Source: a virus
Strand: one strand, 5' to 3'
DNA length: 31,555 nt
Virus record (IMG/VR): IMGVR_UViG_3300035137_000008
Span: 1-31,555 of that record
Shown here: piece after piece, positions 9,901-16,135 of the stretch
How the letters are laid out: each line of letters starts with the position of its first letter
Position numbering within the stretch: the first letter of the stretch is position 1
Translations under genes and position numbers: made by a program
The notes under the pieces: model-generated
What the model saw: the letters and a program-made list of their open reading frames with translations, nothing else
Databases searched by the model: none
Told to the model about the DNA's origin: nothing

Positions 9901-12115
9901 TTTCCATCCCGTATCGAACGGTGATGTGTGGGTTATCCTCACGACCGTATGAATCGTCATTCGGGTCGGTATAAATCTCATTCTCTGGGATATTGTTAGC
10001 ATATGCCTTTATTTCACCGGCTTCTTTTTCTGGTATATTTATTTGAGTGCTGCTGTAATCATGTGTCTGAGTTTTTCCCTCGGTTTTATCTAATCCGCCT
10101 CGTTGACCGGCTTGTGATGGCGGTACCAGTAATTGATCGCCGCCTGCTTCTTCGCCTTCTTTAACGCTGCCTTTCGGCTCAGCCCTTCCTTCCGATACTT
10201 CCCTGCCAGGTGGTTTCTCTCCTTCTTGTATTCCAGTGGCATTAGGTTCCTCCTTCATCCTGACACCGACAAGCTCTCTTTCGAGTTCATCAAGCAGGGA
10301 CATTTCATCGGTTGTAGCCGCCCTCAGAGGCGTTTTAGAGCGTCTTTCTGTTTTACGTTGCTCTACCTCTACGGGTCGGCTTAAAACACGCCTGTCTGAC
10401 TTCCTACGGCCAAAATCTATGGCTTCCGGGGTGACAACCGCTGGCTTAATTGATTCCTCTTCGGTGGTTGATCCAGGTGCCACCCCGGGCTGAGCCCTTT
10501 CCGGTCCCTTTTCATGCTTGAATGTTTCTCCAGGAGACAGCCCTTGCCCACCTTCATATTCTTCTACAGCCGCAAGAGCTTTTTTTATTGCCTCCCTTAC
10601 TTCAAGCTCTCTGCTTTTCTCATATTTATCAGATCTCAAAATTCCTTTTTGGATCGCTTTTTTTCTATCATCTAATTCCTGCGCTAAGTCGGATGCTTTC
10701 TTAACCATTTCACCAGCAAAGGTATCCGGCCTTATTATAGGAACATTTGAACTCGCCAATCTTTTACCGCTCCTGCGCTGAAATTTTTGTATATCAGGTT
10801 CAATTTCTGCTGCCTGTCTTATTTTTTCAATCCGTTGTCTTTCCTTATCTTCAAAAACAGCAGCAGAGTCCGCTGCCGGTGATTGCGATGGATAGCTTTC
10901 AAATACTTTTGCGGACTCCATTGCGCTTTTATTGAAATTCGGCTGAGTGATGGGCTCTGTAATTTCCTGTATGTTCTCTTGGGTTATCGGTTCTATCGGG
11001 AAAGCTCTTTTGCCAAGCTCGACATTGTTTTCAAATGCCTGTATCGCTTCATCCGGAGTGGTTGCATTACCGATATTCGCTTTTATCGAAAGTTCACGAT
11101 CAATTGCTTTCAGGTCTTCAGGCTCAAGTAACCCACGGCTTGTGATGTCTCCACGGGCAGCGCCATATGTTGCGCCACCAATACCGGTCAAGCCTGTCAA
11201 CACCACTGTAGGCCCAACGACATTCAGAGCTTCGGCAAGTGGCTGTGCTTCTGGCCGTATGGCTGTGTATTTCTCAACCGCTGCTTCACCAGCCTGCTGT
11301 CCTGCTTCCGTGCTCACTTCAATCCCAAGGGACTTGAAAAAGTCAGTTATTACCTGTTTTGCCCCTCTTTTTGCTATTACACCTTCAGACAATCCAAATA
11401 GTTTTGTTAGTCCCTTTGTGCCAAAATATTCGCCGGCGCCTTCGATGCCTGCGGTCGTTAGACCGGCCGGGCCTAATGCAAGCCCTATGATTTTATCGGC
11501 TTCTTCGTTCCTTCCTTCAGCCCTTAATTGCTTTGCCCTATCTTCTGCATTTTCAACTGTCTGCTCGTACTGATTAGCAGCGAAGAGCATAGCCGTTCCT
11601 ATCGGCCCAACTGTTACCGCTGGGATAAGTGAAGGTGCGGCCATCTTTGCACCTTCGTAGATCGTTTTTCTGACAGGGCCATATTCTTCTGTTCTACCTC
11701 CAAACCATTGTTTTTCCTTTTCATCAGCCCATTTTTTTATTGATTCACCGATATCAAAAGCGCCTTGTTTGAACTCTTTTATTTTCTGTTCAACCATGAA
11801 CGGAAAAGCTGCGATCGGATGGTGTTTTTTTAGGAGGTCTATTGTCTCGGGTTCAAGTTCAATATTCCCTGGTAAGGGAGGTAACGATACTCGTGTAAGC
11901 GCCTGGCCTGCGCCTGCAAGCGTTCTGGGCAATTCTGTGGTAGCACTTGCGGCTAACCCGGTTCCGACAGCTTCAATAGCGCCATTTGGCTGGCTTAGGT
12001 CAAGAGCGTACTCACCGAGCTTAGACTTCCAACCGCTTCGAAGTTGTCGGCTTGCTTCAGACCATACATCTTCTTCGGAATTCATTTCATTCAGTGCGTC
12101 TTCAAAAATGCCCAT
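3902..12115 (-). CDS. Giant polyvalent protein (2737 aa) with 2H phosphoesterase and zincin domains
   Basis: One uninterrupted frame, probably packaged in the virion and injected with the DNA. Visible regions: hydrophobic Gly/Ala segments (about residues 155-330); a 2H phosphoesterase-type domain (about 685-850) with H730-x-T732 in NPHITVRYG and H806-x-T808 in LPHATIAYV; a zincin-like peptidase with H967ELFH971 and a likely third ligand E999; a polyvalent-associated segment at about 1073-1150; a conserved phage domain from about 1320 with EEIQSDW at 1349-1355, resuming at G1603-P-F; and a long C-terminal part resembling LPD38-type polyvalent regions (F-R-T-F-x-x-N-Y-L pattern). Residues 1358-1585 are antisense to the HNH gene. 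The start shares TAATG with the preceding gene. Architecture matches the polyvalent proteins described by Iyer and colleagues; activities are inferred from motifs. Confidence 0.93.
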   Translation of the reverse strand: MGIFEDALNEMNSEEDVWSEASRQLRSGWKSKLGEYALDLSQPNGAIEAVGTGLAASATTELPRTLAGAGQALTRVSLPPLPGNIELEPETIDLLKKHHPIAAFPFMVEQKIKEFKQGAFDIGESIKKWADEKEKQWFGGRTEEYGPVRKTIYEGAKMAAPSLIPAVTVGPIGTAMLFAANQYEQTVENAEDRAKQLRAEGRNEEADKIIGLALGPAGLTTAGIEGAGEYFGTKGLTKLFGLSEGVIAKRGAKQVITDFFKSLGIEVSTEAGQQAGEAAVEKYTAIRPEAQPLAEALNVVGPTVVLTGLTGIGGATYGAARGDITSRGLLEPEDLKAIDRELSIKANIGNATTPDEAIQAFENNVELGKRAFPIEPITQENIQEITEPITQPNFNKSAMESAKVFESYPSQSPAADSAAVFEDKERQRIEKIRQAAEIEPDIQKFQRRSGKRLASSNVPIIRPDTFAGEMVKKASDLAQELDDRKKAIQKGILRSDKYEKSRELEVREAIKKALAAVEEYEGGQGLSPGETFKHEKGPERAQPGVAPGSTTEEESIKPAVVTPEAIDFGRRKSDRRVLSRPVEVEQRKTERRSKTPLRAATTDEMSLLDELERELVGVRMKEEPNATGIQEGEKPPGREVSEGRAEPKGSVKEGEEAGGDQLLVPPSQAGQRGGLDKTEGKTQTHDYSSTQINIPEKEAGEIKAYANNIPENEIYTDPNDDSYGREDNPHITVRYGMETVDPKEIAPVFEGLGPIKAKMGKVSIFETDDYDVVKVDIESEDLKAANKKVGDTVDLPGETFKDYLPHATIAYVKNGEGKKYVGDKAFEGKEITVDSIVLSAKDGKMHEIKLAGKPEPKPKETKQEKVSRETPEKQTAKKVDKTEKQERKGETTAKLADLQTASKLVLSAIERSGFPVDKLRVKLQPIIKAKADQKGATLGVTDTNDIESVITIALAQDLMAMERTAYHELFHMAARWLLTDAQYKTLMKMYKGNEEDAAEGYAVYQTDGTEPSSKLVKRIYAKLKTFFTKLRNLLRGAGFQTAEDIFGNLEIGEVRETPRGVGLQASKNENVLAPVWVSKLEQVLHEKLPGAGTPGQIKQAVNSWANKGLFKAEELDHSGLIEWLDDQKGKITKQQVLDYLAENNVKIEEVVKGERKRWSPEQKRLLEAYKGERYEVERKRDYGGQISQHKANILLKEIDERYKNEYGFSEEDLVSSYNIYADGYQPDDTKFSQWQMEGEKENYREVLLTLPTKTVPINEDAINNELLGYQDELRKKYGRDLSYEELYGTASAAEKQELDRLNKLLETGMEQTKKGDIYKSPHFDEPNIVVHVRMNDRTGPNGEKILFLEEIQSDWAASNRKAISEITKPQGVGELGKDIFGAKLSSVMPIEAGDGGVLAILKHDQVRRAVISGVPIDVVDLLDGFETTLDDILNNNAVFSKPISDKTRRRIGLAVLNSAREVGASLRTKLLSSFDSGRGDINLLPTLKTSDLSTREVVGLLSPDSIYHGGLPGSTLAGKVAGAGAEVVDRSTNGAGRTGESNAAVLANSESGGPIADVGTKSLGGAAGPDGKGFSASLTNLINWHNKLLSKSGASQQASYISGPFVSTTKGYVGLALRRVVRYAAENGYDSIAWTPGRAQIDRYEEALQKEVDKIEWTKTDKGIQLVGYKNGSKVVDTVEKENAISDAIGKSMGDKIIESPDQSGTFEGDEITVSNTGMAGFYDRILPAEVNKFFNKASWGNAKVEKTNLSEEPNMWYQSEADVDGKEPPTLPGKEVWTIPITPEMRQKALYQGMTQFRIDGETIDDHIEKSTYASWDFLKKYAKNLLEGVETGRPDTTVLDRLLSVPMHYFNKVPSMWEIYKAGSRNKDNKEHLFNTLNIDQNGEDQNATIRNLEKTDKPGFKKLQEYLVSRDRDKIGYKLEQDGDIWVVKRPNGIALKSKFKSEQEALNFALQKEAHNAKKNGWTDEQVKALIAFRTITNNGFNLLMQPMRDLIAKAEAQGEPIRKIKVKSSTGTKEINLKKALAEMGDARGYYFPRIRKPGKYSLWAKKEGANPELHHFDSRTAMMFKKTRLEKKGYQVDVAPTRKMPEDVFEMVGQVAAFEAMMNEALSSKKGDVDHDITFQNFMLEALAEQVADLFKARGARSHMIRRSKKTGEEVYVGYEENPLIAITKYSRSLAGGEAKKNMALTMVRALTGTQETWGEYRERIEGAGDEADYEDWKKEVQTRRIDPIKQKNAYKDAKTYMEDMLRNQESIDRIIGTMKGIAVLKYLAGRVSAPVVNLTNMVAAVPATMNGYAGIPINKTFGHITNALRNYKTYKFGEKKNLDKWTKRAIDHIEDKGWHQAQYNKEALSVLQSKLGRAWSNITDLSMMGFGVTEQINRVGTILGAYKGIKAQHKGEWTSQNHMDALETAKTVSDKAHAEYGKANYPHLARGGNPAAKMAQVFYVFRTFSHNYLLTMKDLGFNQKNPKAALYMMFAPAILAGAGASVATPILSAIGQMLGADDPEESFYKWVGQEFGGTASNYARYGIVGLGGRGISLKGSLAINILDVPTSLNDLVGAPGSVISDIYEGGRNIIRGDISKGIEGILPLALSSPVKAYREYTEGLTTRNNTPIFYGKDQARATLTDALIRGLSFNPSRVAEIREKQWKESKIERNYSEIKTNIYARIKKFYLRPMHKRLKSEWVEIQNDIDAYNKGASKYPHMSKITPKTIKTMLKRAFRPSKKERMREAA
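5354..5407 (-). repeat. Copy A of an 18-residue coding repeat (inside the giant gene)
   Basis: This segment encodes QKNAYKDAKTYMEDMLRN at residues 2237-2254 of the giant protein. The same 18 residues are encoded at 25139-25192. The two DNA copies match at 45 of 54 bases, and every difference is synonymous. Confidence 0.85.
7294..7322 (+). promoter_or_regulatory. Sigma70-type promoter for the HNH gene
   Basis: A perfect TTGACA (7294-7299) is followed by a 17-base spacer and TATGAT (7317-7322, five of six consensus bases). The predicted start is near 7329, leaving a leader of about 30 bases before the ATG at 7361. The -35 box lies in giant-gene codons that look conserved, while the -10 box lies at the edge of the presumed insertion. 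Inferred from sequence only. Confidence 0.7.
7349..7354 (+). promoter_or_regulatory. Ribosome-binding site of the HNH gene
   Basis: TAGGAG sits six bases upstream of the ATG at 7361, an ideal spacing. An in-frame TAG at 7349-7351 closes the frame upstream, so this start is the only sensible one and supports independent translation on the plus strand. Confidence 0.75.
7361..8044 (+). CDS. HNH homing endonuclease with three zinc ribbons, nested antisense in the giant gene
   Basis: The only plus-strand gene I accept; 227 residues. Three Cys4 zinc-ribbon repeats come first: C7/C10 with C26/C30, C39/C42 with C61/C65, and C97/C100 with C118/C122. The HNH nuclease follows, with H167-H168 in EEVHHIDGDPTNN, N176 or N180, and H189, as in free-standing phage homing endonucleases. 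Translation signals are excellent: TAGGAG six bases before the ATG, and a near-consensus sigma70 promoter 39 bases upstream of the ATG. Its codons lie exactly opposite those of the minus-strand giant gene, and both frames are open throughout. The stop TGA is the complement of giant-gene codon S1358, three residues after a conserved tryptophan. No intron core or intein motif is present, so I read it as a direct insertion of an endonuclease gene. Confidence 0.88.
   Translation: MPIDKICERCGKTFSVRPSRAAKRFCSNVCYRPTAFAVCKNCGVTFSRPPSAISRSIDNFCSRSCYFTSEGATRQATMINAIRGKKPHNFAGTKIACLQCGKEVYVAPSRIKRGQKFCSKRCADLSRRVEDRKPYPPPGFIRYWLREHRIIVEDIIKRRLKTIEEVHHIDGDPTNNSPANLIVLKNSQHSTVTCLNRHHRTQLSAEDILSKFPDALWLGNFTDSLSV
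9506..9521. promoter_or_regulatory. parS-like palindrome inside the giant gene
   Basis: TGTTTCACGTGAAACT matches the bacterial parS consensus TGTTTCACGTGAAACA at 15 of 16 positions, with a perfect 14-base palindromic core at 9507-9520. parS is the ParB-binding centromere site of most bacterial chromosomes. On the minus strand it encodes V-S-R-E-T at about residues 866-870 of the giant protein, in a Lys/Glu-rich linker where codons are free to vary. Binding by a host or phage ParB is inferred, not shown. Confidence 0.55.
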
Positions 12116-12885
12116 TAGAATTCATATCCGTCTTTTTTTGCTAATTCTTTGGCTTTTTCGACGTTTCCATTGGCTTTTTTAATATACTCTTTTGCCTTCT
12201 CAATGGTCAAGTCACCTTTCATATTCGCGCTACCGCCTAAAAGGCCTCCGGTTGAAGCTATGCCTGTGATATCTTTAACTTTAGGGTTGTCTTTCCAAAA
12301 TAGCAATGAAAGCCCAGGCTGGTCTTCCCTTCTTTCGTTTCCGAACCCGATTTTAAAACCATATTGATCGGCTAAAGATTGTACAACCTTCTGCTGGTCC
12401 TCTGTAAGCCCTCTTTCTGCTGATATAGACCCATCGATGCCAATCGTTACAGGAATACCGTTTTCGCCCAATGCAATAGATAACATACTGATTCTATCCT
12501 GACGCTCCTGCTCAGTTTCAGGTTTTGCCATCTGCTTGCCTGCAGCTACTTTAGCGTTTGCCTCACCAGTGGCAGCTATTTCTTCCAACCTGTTTTTATG
12601 TTGCTCACCGAGTTTTTGCATTTCAAAAGCTCTTTTGCCGGAAACATCTGATCTTAGAAGCCCGCCTTCCATCTTTTTTAATTCAGACGTGTTCGATAAA
12701 GCCCTTTTTTCTGCTGCAACTTGGCGGTTTTCTGCCCTACCTTCAGATCGGATATCAAACTCTTCCTGAACTTCCATGCGAGCCCGCTCAGCCAACTTAT
12801 CAAGCTTTCTACGGGATATCTCAGTGATACCACTGCCAAGGCCCATGGCACCGCCTAAAAGCCCTCTTAAAAGAGTGTTAGCCAT
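12115..12885 (-). CDS. Putative internal virion or ejection protein (256 aa)
   Basis: The N-terminus has a short glycine-rich hydrophobic stretch (LLRGLLGGAMGLGSGI), then a long charged helical region at about residues 25-130 rich in E, K, A and R, likely coiled coil. The C-terminal third is mixed. GGAGGGG precedes the ATG by six bases, and the gene overlaps its neighbours on both sides (8 bases upstream, TAATG into the giant gene). The order of small glycine-zipper and helical proteins before a giant protein is typical of podophage ejection proteins. No named family recognised. Confidence 0.7.
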   Translation of the reverse strand: MANTLLRGLLGGAMGLGSGITEISRRKLDKLAERARMEVQEEFDIRSEGRAENRQVAAEKRALSNTSELKKMEGGLLRSDVSGKRAFEMQKLGEQHKNRLEEIAATGEANAKVAAGKQMAKPETEQERQDRISMLSIALGENGIPVTIGIDGSISAERGLTEDQQKVVQSLADQYGFKIGFGNERREDQPGLSLLFWKDNPKVKDITGIASTGGLLGGSANMKGDLTIEKAKEYIKKANGNVEKAKELAKKDGYEF

Positions 12886-13309
12886 TTTGAACCCCTCCGA
12901 GTATTCCTGTTTGCTGTTGGCCCTGGCCGCCCTCTATGTCCTGGCCCAACTGAACAACCTCTTCTTTTGTCATTTTACCGGATGCAACAGCTTGTTTTAA
13001 ATAGATTCCAACCGCTTTTCTGATCATCTGGTCAAGAGTCTTATCGTCAATCTCAATACCTGATTTGTCTATCATGAAGATAATTAATTCCCTTACCCCA
13101 TGATATTTTACAGCCCAATCGAAAGTTATCCCGTTTTTTGCTGCCTCATCTTCAACCCGGTTTACAATCGTAACGAGAAGTTTTGGGAGTTTATTCGGGT
13201 CCTGCTTCAGTTTGTAAAGCTGACTTTTCGCTACTTTTATGCAGTAACCAACGAAAATATCATGCTTTTTTTGCTGATCGTCTGAAACTTTCATTTGTTC
13301 TTCTTTCAT
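12878..13309 (-). CDS. Unknown virion-locus protein (143 aa)
   Basis: A charged, mainly helical protein with a Gln/Gly-rich C-terminal tail (GGQGQQQTGILGG) and no membrane segment. The ATG overlaps the stop of the preceding gene (ATGA) and has GGTGGGAG just upstream. A second ATG five codons later is possible. Its place between two presumed ejection proteins suggests a role in the internal head or in ejection, but I do not recognise the family. Confidence 0.65.
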   Translation of the reverse strand: MKEEQMKVSDDQQKKHDIFVGYCIKVAKSQLYKLKQDPNKLPKLLVTIVNRVEDEAAKNGITFDWAVKYHGVRELIIFMIDKSGIEIDDKTLDQMIRKAVGIYLKQAVASGKMTKEEVVQLGQDIEGGQGQQQTGILGGVQNG

Positions 13310-14037
13310 GCTCCCACCTTTACGAGACCACCGGTTTCAGGGTCGTATTTATAAATTGTTGGCGATTTAAACCCCATAACGGTTGGTCGCCCTGGTTCAA
13401 GATTCAAATCAGTTATGCCTTTTATTTTCCTCGCGTCTCTTGCCAAACGGTCGCGTTCCATTGCCAAAGCAAGTTGATCATTTGCAGCTTCGCCCTCCAT
13501 GGCGCCCTGGGCAATACCGCTAAGTGTTTGACCTGCAAGAAGCCCGACATTCGGCCTTGATTCGATAAAATTGACGCCTTTCTGCAACAACTCAGGAGTT
13601 TTTTCAACTACGTTTGTTGCCAAATTAAATGATTCAGCTGTGTTCCCGAGTGCGTCGGCCGCCACTCCTGGTTCAAGAAGTCCTGACGGGACTGATTGGG
13701 CTGAAGATGCCACTTCTCCAGTCGTTTTCAAAGCTGACTCCCCGATATTCCCGGGAGTTCCGGCAAGCCCGCCCCCTGAACCTACTCCACCACTTGAAGC
13801 GATAGAGAAACCTTTAGCTATGCCTCCGGTTATCCCACCGATGATAGCTCCTTTCAAGGCGCCCTGTAATATGTCTCCACCTGTCAAGGCTGAAGTCGCT
13901 GCACCTATTACAGCTCCGTAAATAGCGCCGGTATAAACAGCTGAAACGACTGCGGTAGCTGTAGCTGTAGCTGCAGCAGTAGCTGTACCACCAGCTATAA
14001 GACTTGCAAATGCTCCTCCTACCATTGAGGCTGGCAT
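13306..14037 (-). CDS. Glycine/alanine-rich membrane-active protein, candidate ejection pore protein
   Basis: Residues 1-95 of 243 are almost entirely Gly, Ala, Thr, Ile and Val, with GxxxG and GAxxGA spacings (for example GALKGAIIGGITGGIAKG), as in glycine-zipper proteins that insert in membranes. The middle is polar and the C-terminus contains a charged helix (residues about 185-210). Podophage ejection proteins that form the transmembrane channel often look like this. AGGAG lies seven bases before the ATG. A short TA-repeat in the protein comes from a hexanucleotide repeat in the DNA. Function inferred from composition and position. Confidence 0.65.
   Translation of the reverse strand: MPASMVGGAFASLIAGGTATAAATATATAVVSAVYTGAIYGAVIGAATSALTGGDILQGALKGAIIGGITGGIAKGFSIASSGGVGSGGGLAGTPGNIGESALKTTGEVASSAQSVPSGLLEPGVAADALGNTAESFNLATNVVEKTPELLQKGVNFIESRPNVGLLAGQTLSGIAQGAMEGEAANDQLALAMERDRLARDARKIKGITDLNLEPGRPTVMGFKSPTIYKYDPETGGLVKVGA
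13955..13984. repeat. Short hexanucleotide tandem repeat (GTAGCT)
   Basis: Three GTAGCT units, one variant unit and one more GTAGCT follow each other. They encode alternating Thr-Ala in the glycine/alanine-rich protein. The array may vary in length by slippage; six-base steps would keep the frame. Confidence 0.75.
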
Positions 14038-14456
14038 CGTGCTTCTCCTTTCGTTATTCCAAATATTAAAAGATCATGCATTTTCATTTTTTTCATAAAT
14101 GCGTTCTTTATTTTACCTTCCTGCTTCATTCCTAACGACTTTATGCACTTTATCATCAAGCGGTTGTAAGCAGGTATCATGCATATTATTTTTAAACATT
14201 CTGATTCTGTGAAGATGCTTTTGCCTACATCCCTGCATATTTTTGATCCTTCCCCCCAATAACAAGGATGGACACCCCCATGGATTTCGCAACAGTACCC
14301 ATTTATTGATTTTATCAAAAAAGCGCCGGCCATTCGTTCGCCATCGAATACGCCCAAAAAATCACCGTCTGGGAGTGATGGCCCGGTATCATCACACATA
14401 TATTTCATAATCGGTGACCATGCTTCTAATGGGTCTGTTATTTTCCGTACGTCCAT
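14019..14456 (-). CDS. GNAT-like N-acetyltransferase domain protein
   Basis: A 145-residue protein with GNAT-like order: DFLGVFDGERMAGAFLI (beta strands 2-3), GGVHPCYWGEGSKICRDVG (acceptor and CoA-loop region), an I-P-A-Y-N strand, and YNRLMIKCIKSLGMKQEG, the typical C-terminal helix and GF/GM-x-x-E-G ending. Acetylation of a virion or host protein would be expected, but the CoA loop is not canonical. I start at 14456, where GGAAG is correctly spaced; an upstream in-frame ATG at 14486 lies inside the preceding gene and lacks a ribosome site. The gene sits among presumed ejection proteins, as GNAT-like genes do in some P22-like phages. Substrate unknown. Confidence 0.7.
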   Translation of the reverse strand: MDVRKITDPLEAWSPIMKYMCDDTGPSLPDGDFLGVFDGERMAGAFLIKSINGYCCEIHGGVHPCYWGEGSKICRDVGKSIFTESECLKIICMIPAYNRLMIKCIKSLGMKQEGKIKNAFMKKMKMHDLLIFGITKGEARCQPQW

Positions 14457-14458
14457 AT

Positions 14459-16123
14459 TTATTCTTCCATATACTGACCGCCCCAAGGATTTTGATTAAA
14501 ATACCCAGTATCTTCCATCCAGGTAATCAATGGCTTTGTTGTAAGAGACCGCTTCCACCTGAAGAGAAATGTCCTGAAAATTGCCTCCGGCTGCCCCGGG
14601 TACTTTTCTTTCAGCTGGTTGATGACATCTCTTCCACCCATTACTTCTATTTCTTTATCGGTCAATGTTTCGGATTCACTGACTGTTTGCATTTTCCCCA
14701 TCCATGATTCGAAAGATTGGTCAGGATTTAATTCTATCCACAAGCTTTTTAAAACTCTTATTTGAGCGTTTGAATACCCTTCATCTTTATATTTTGAGAT
14801 TACGTCCTGACCTCCCATGGCTGCTATTTCAGATGCAGACAACTCGCTATTATCAATGTTACTATCCTGGTTTTCTGTGTCCACGCCTATTCCTGTCTCT
14901 GTTGTCCCTCCACCCTGATCGCCCGGGTCTCCCGGCTCTTCTTCTCCCCAATCGAGCATAACCTCATACGTTGAAGCAAGCATATTCAGATCCGACCTGA
15001 AAGCTGCATCGAGGTAATCAAGCGCCGCCTGCCTATCAGGTTCCGTATCGAAATCAGGACTCATCAAGATATTAGTTCGGTCAACCGAATATTGCGCGAA
15101 TAGATTGTTTGCTGCTACCCCGAAGTTGTTCTGTCGGTCAAGATTCCAACTGGTTATATCATGCGCCCGGACTGCTTCGTTTTCGAGCGTTTGCCAGTTT
15201 TGACGGTTATTCTGAAGCGCTGTTTCTTGTGTCCATTGCTGTGCAGACATTGCGGCCGTCTGATTGAATTCCTGTGTGGACAACTGAGAAGCTTCCTGAT
15301 AATCCGCCGCGGATTGTCGTAGGGTTTCAGCTGCACCCTGCGCCTGAAGTGCTGAATTTATATCACCTTGTAATCTATACAGATTCGCCTGATATTCATA
15401 CTCCTTGGCCTTTGCAAGAGCAGCCTGCATCGCCTCCTGAGATGAAAGCTTTGACGTTATCATTCCTTGTTGTGCGGTATTCAGGTTTGTCTGGTAAGAG
15501 TTTGCATCCTGCTGGGCTATCGGAAGGGCTGATTCAATCGCCGCTTTTTCTCCGGATCCAGCCGCTATGCTGGTATTAAGCAAACCTCTTGCGTTTGCAG
15601 TCCTTGCAGCTCCGGACCTGGCAGACCTAATATAATGGCTGTCCGAATTGGTTATCCGATTCAGTATCCCTTCGACCGTGTATTCAGGGTCTGACTTTGC
15701 CATTAAATCGTTTGTTGACAGCGCTTGAGGGCCACTTGAAACAGGCGGATTTGCCGGTTGAGTTGAGACACCGCCACCGGGAGCCGTTTGGTTTCCTCCC
15801 TGCTGATATCCTTGCAAATCACCACCGAGTAAAGACCTTGTTGCGATATTATTACTTTTAGTTGGCCCTTGAGCGGTCCACCCACCCGGGCTAAACCCTT
15901 CGGTGTTTTTCTTGAACACATCACTTCCAACTGTACCGTATGGCGTTTCGTATCCCACCCCGGCTTTTTCAGCTTCGACAAGATAGTTCCGGACTATGGA
16001 AGGATCTGAACTCGGCGCACCAGAAGAAGGAATTGCCATAGCTGTCCAACCCTCGTAATTATTTGATGGGCCGTAAGCTATCTCATCCGTATCTTTGTTT
16101 TTCCACCAGCCTTGAGTAAGCAT
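14459..16123 (-). CDS. Large helical internal virion protein with duplicated C-terminal module
   Basis: 554 residues. Residues 1-75 form a separate N-terminal part, followed by a Gly/Pro/Gln linker (about 100-135). Residues about 145-390 are helical, Ala/Gln/Asn-rich and without membrane segments (for example ARGLLNTSIAAGSGEKAA). A low-complexity Gly/Asp/Glu linker (393-425) leads to two related modules of about 51 residues: 428-478, with EIAAMGGQDVISKYK, and 487-538, with EIEVMGGRDVINQLK. GAGAGG lies five bases before the ATG. The helical middle suggests an ejection or internal core protein. No catalytic motif seen. Confidence 0.75.
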   Translation of the reverse strand: MLTQGWWKNKDTDEIAYGPSNNYEGWTAMAIPSSGAPSSDPSIVRNYLVEAEKAGVGYETPYGTVGSDVFKKNTEGFSPGGWTAQGPTKSNNIATRSLLGGDLQGYQQGGNQTAPGGGVSTQPANPPVSSGPQALSTNDLMAKSDPEYTVEGILNRITNSDSHYIRSARSGAARTANARGLLNTSIAAGSGEKAAIESALPIAQQDANSYQTNLNTAQQGMITSKLSSQEAMQAALAKAKEYEYQANLYRLQGDINSALQAQGAAETLRQSAADYQEASQLSTQEFNQTAAMSAQQWTQETALQNNRQNWQTLENEAVRAHDITSWNLDRQNNFGVAANNLFAQYSVDRTNILMSPDFDTEPDRQAALDYLDAAFRSDLNMLASTYEVMLDWGEEEPGDPGDQGGGTTETGIGVDTENQDSNIDNSELSASEIAAMGGQDVISKYKDEGYSNAQIRVLKSLWIELNPDQSFESWMGKMQTVSESETLTDKEIEVMGGRDVINQLKEKYPGQPEAIFRTFLFRWKRSLTTKPLITWMEDTGYFNQNPWGGQYMEE

Positions 16124-16135
16124 ATTTACCTCTCT

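Noticed and set aside
10947-11573. Long plus-strand open frame of 208 codons opposite the giant gene
   Set aside because: Serine/alanine/proline-rich shadow of the giant gene's codon pattern; no ribosome site, promoter or motif, unlike the HNH gene.
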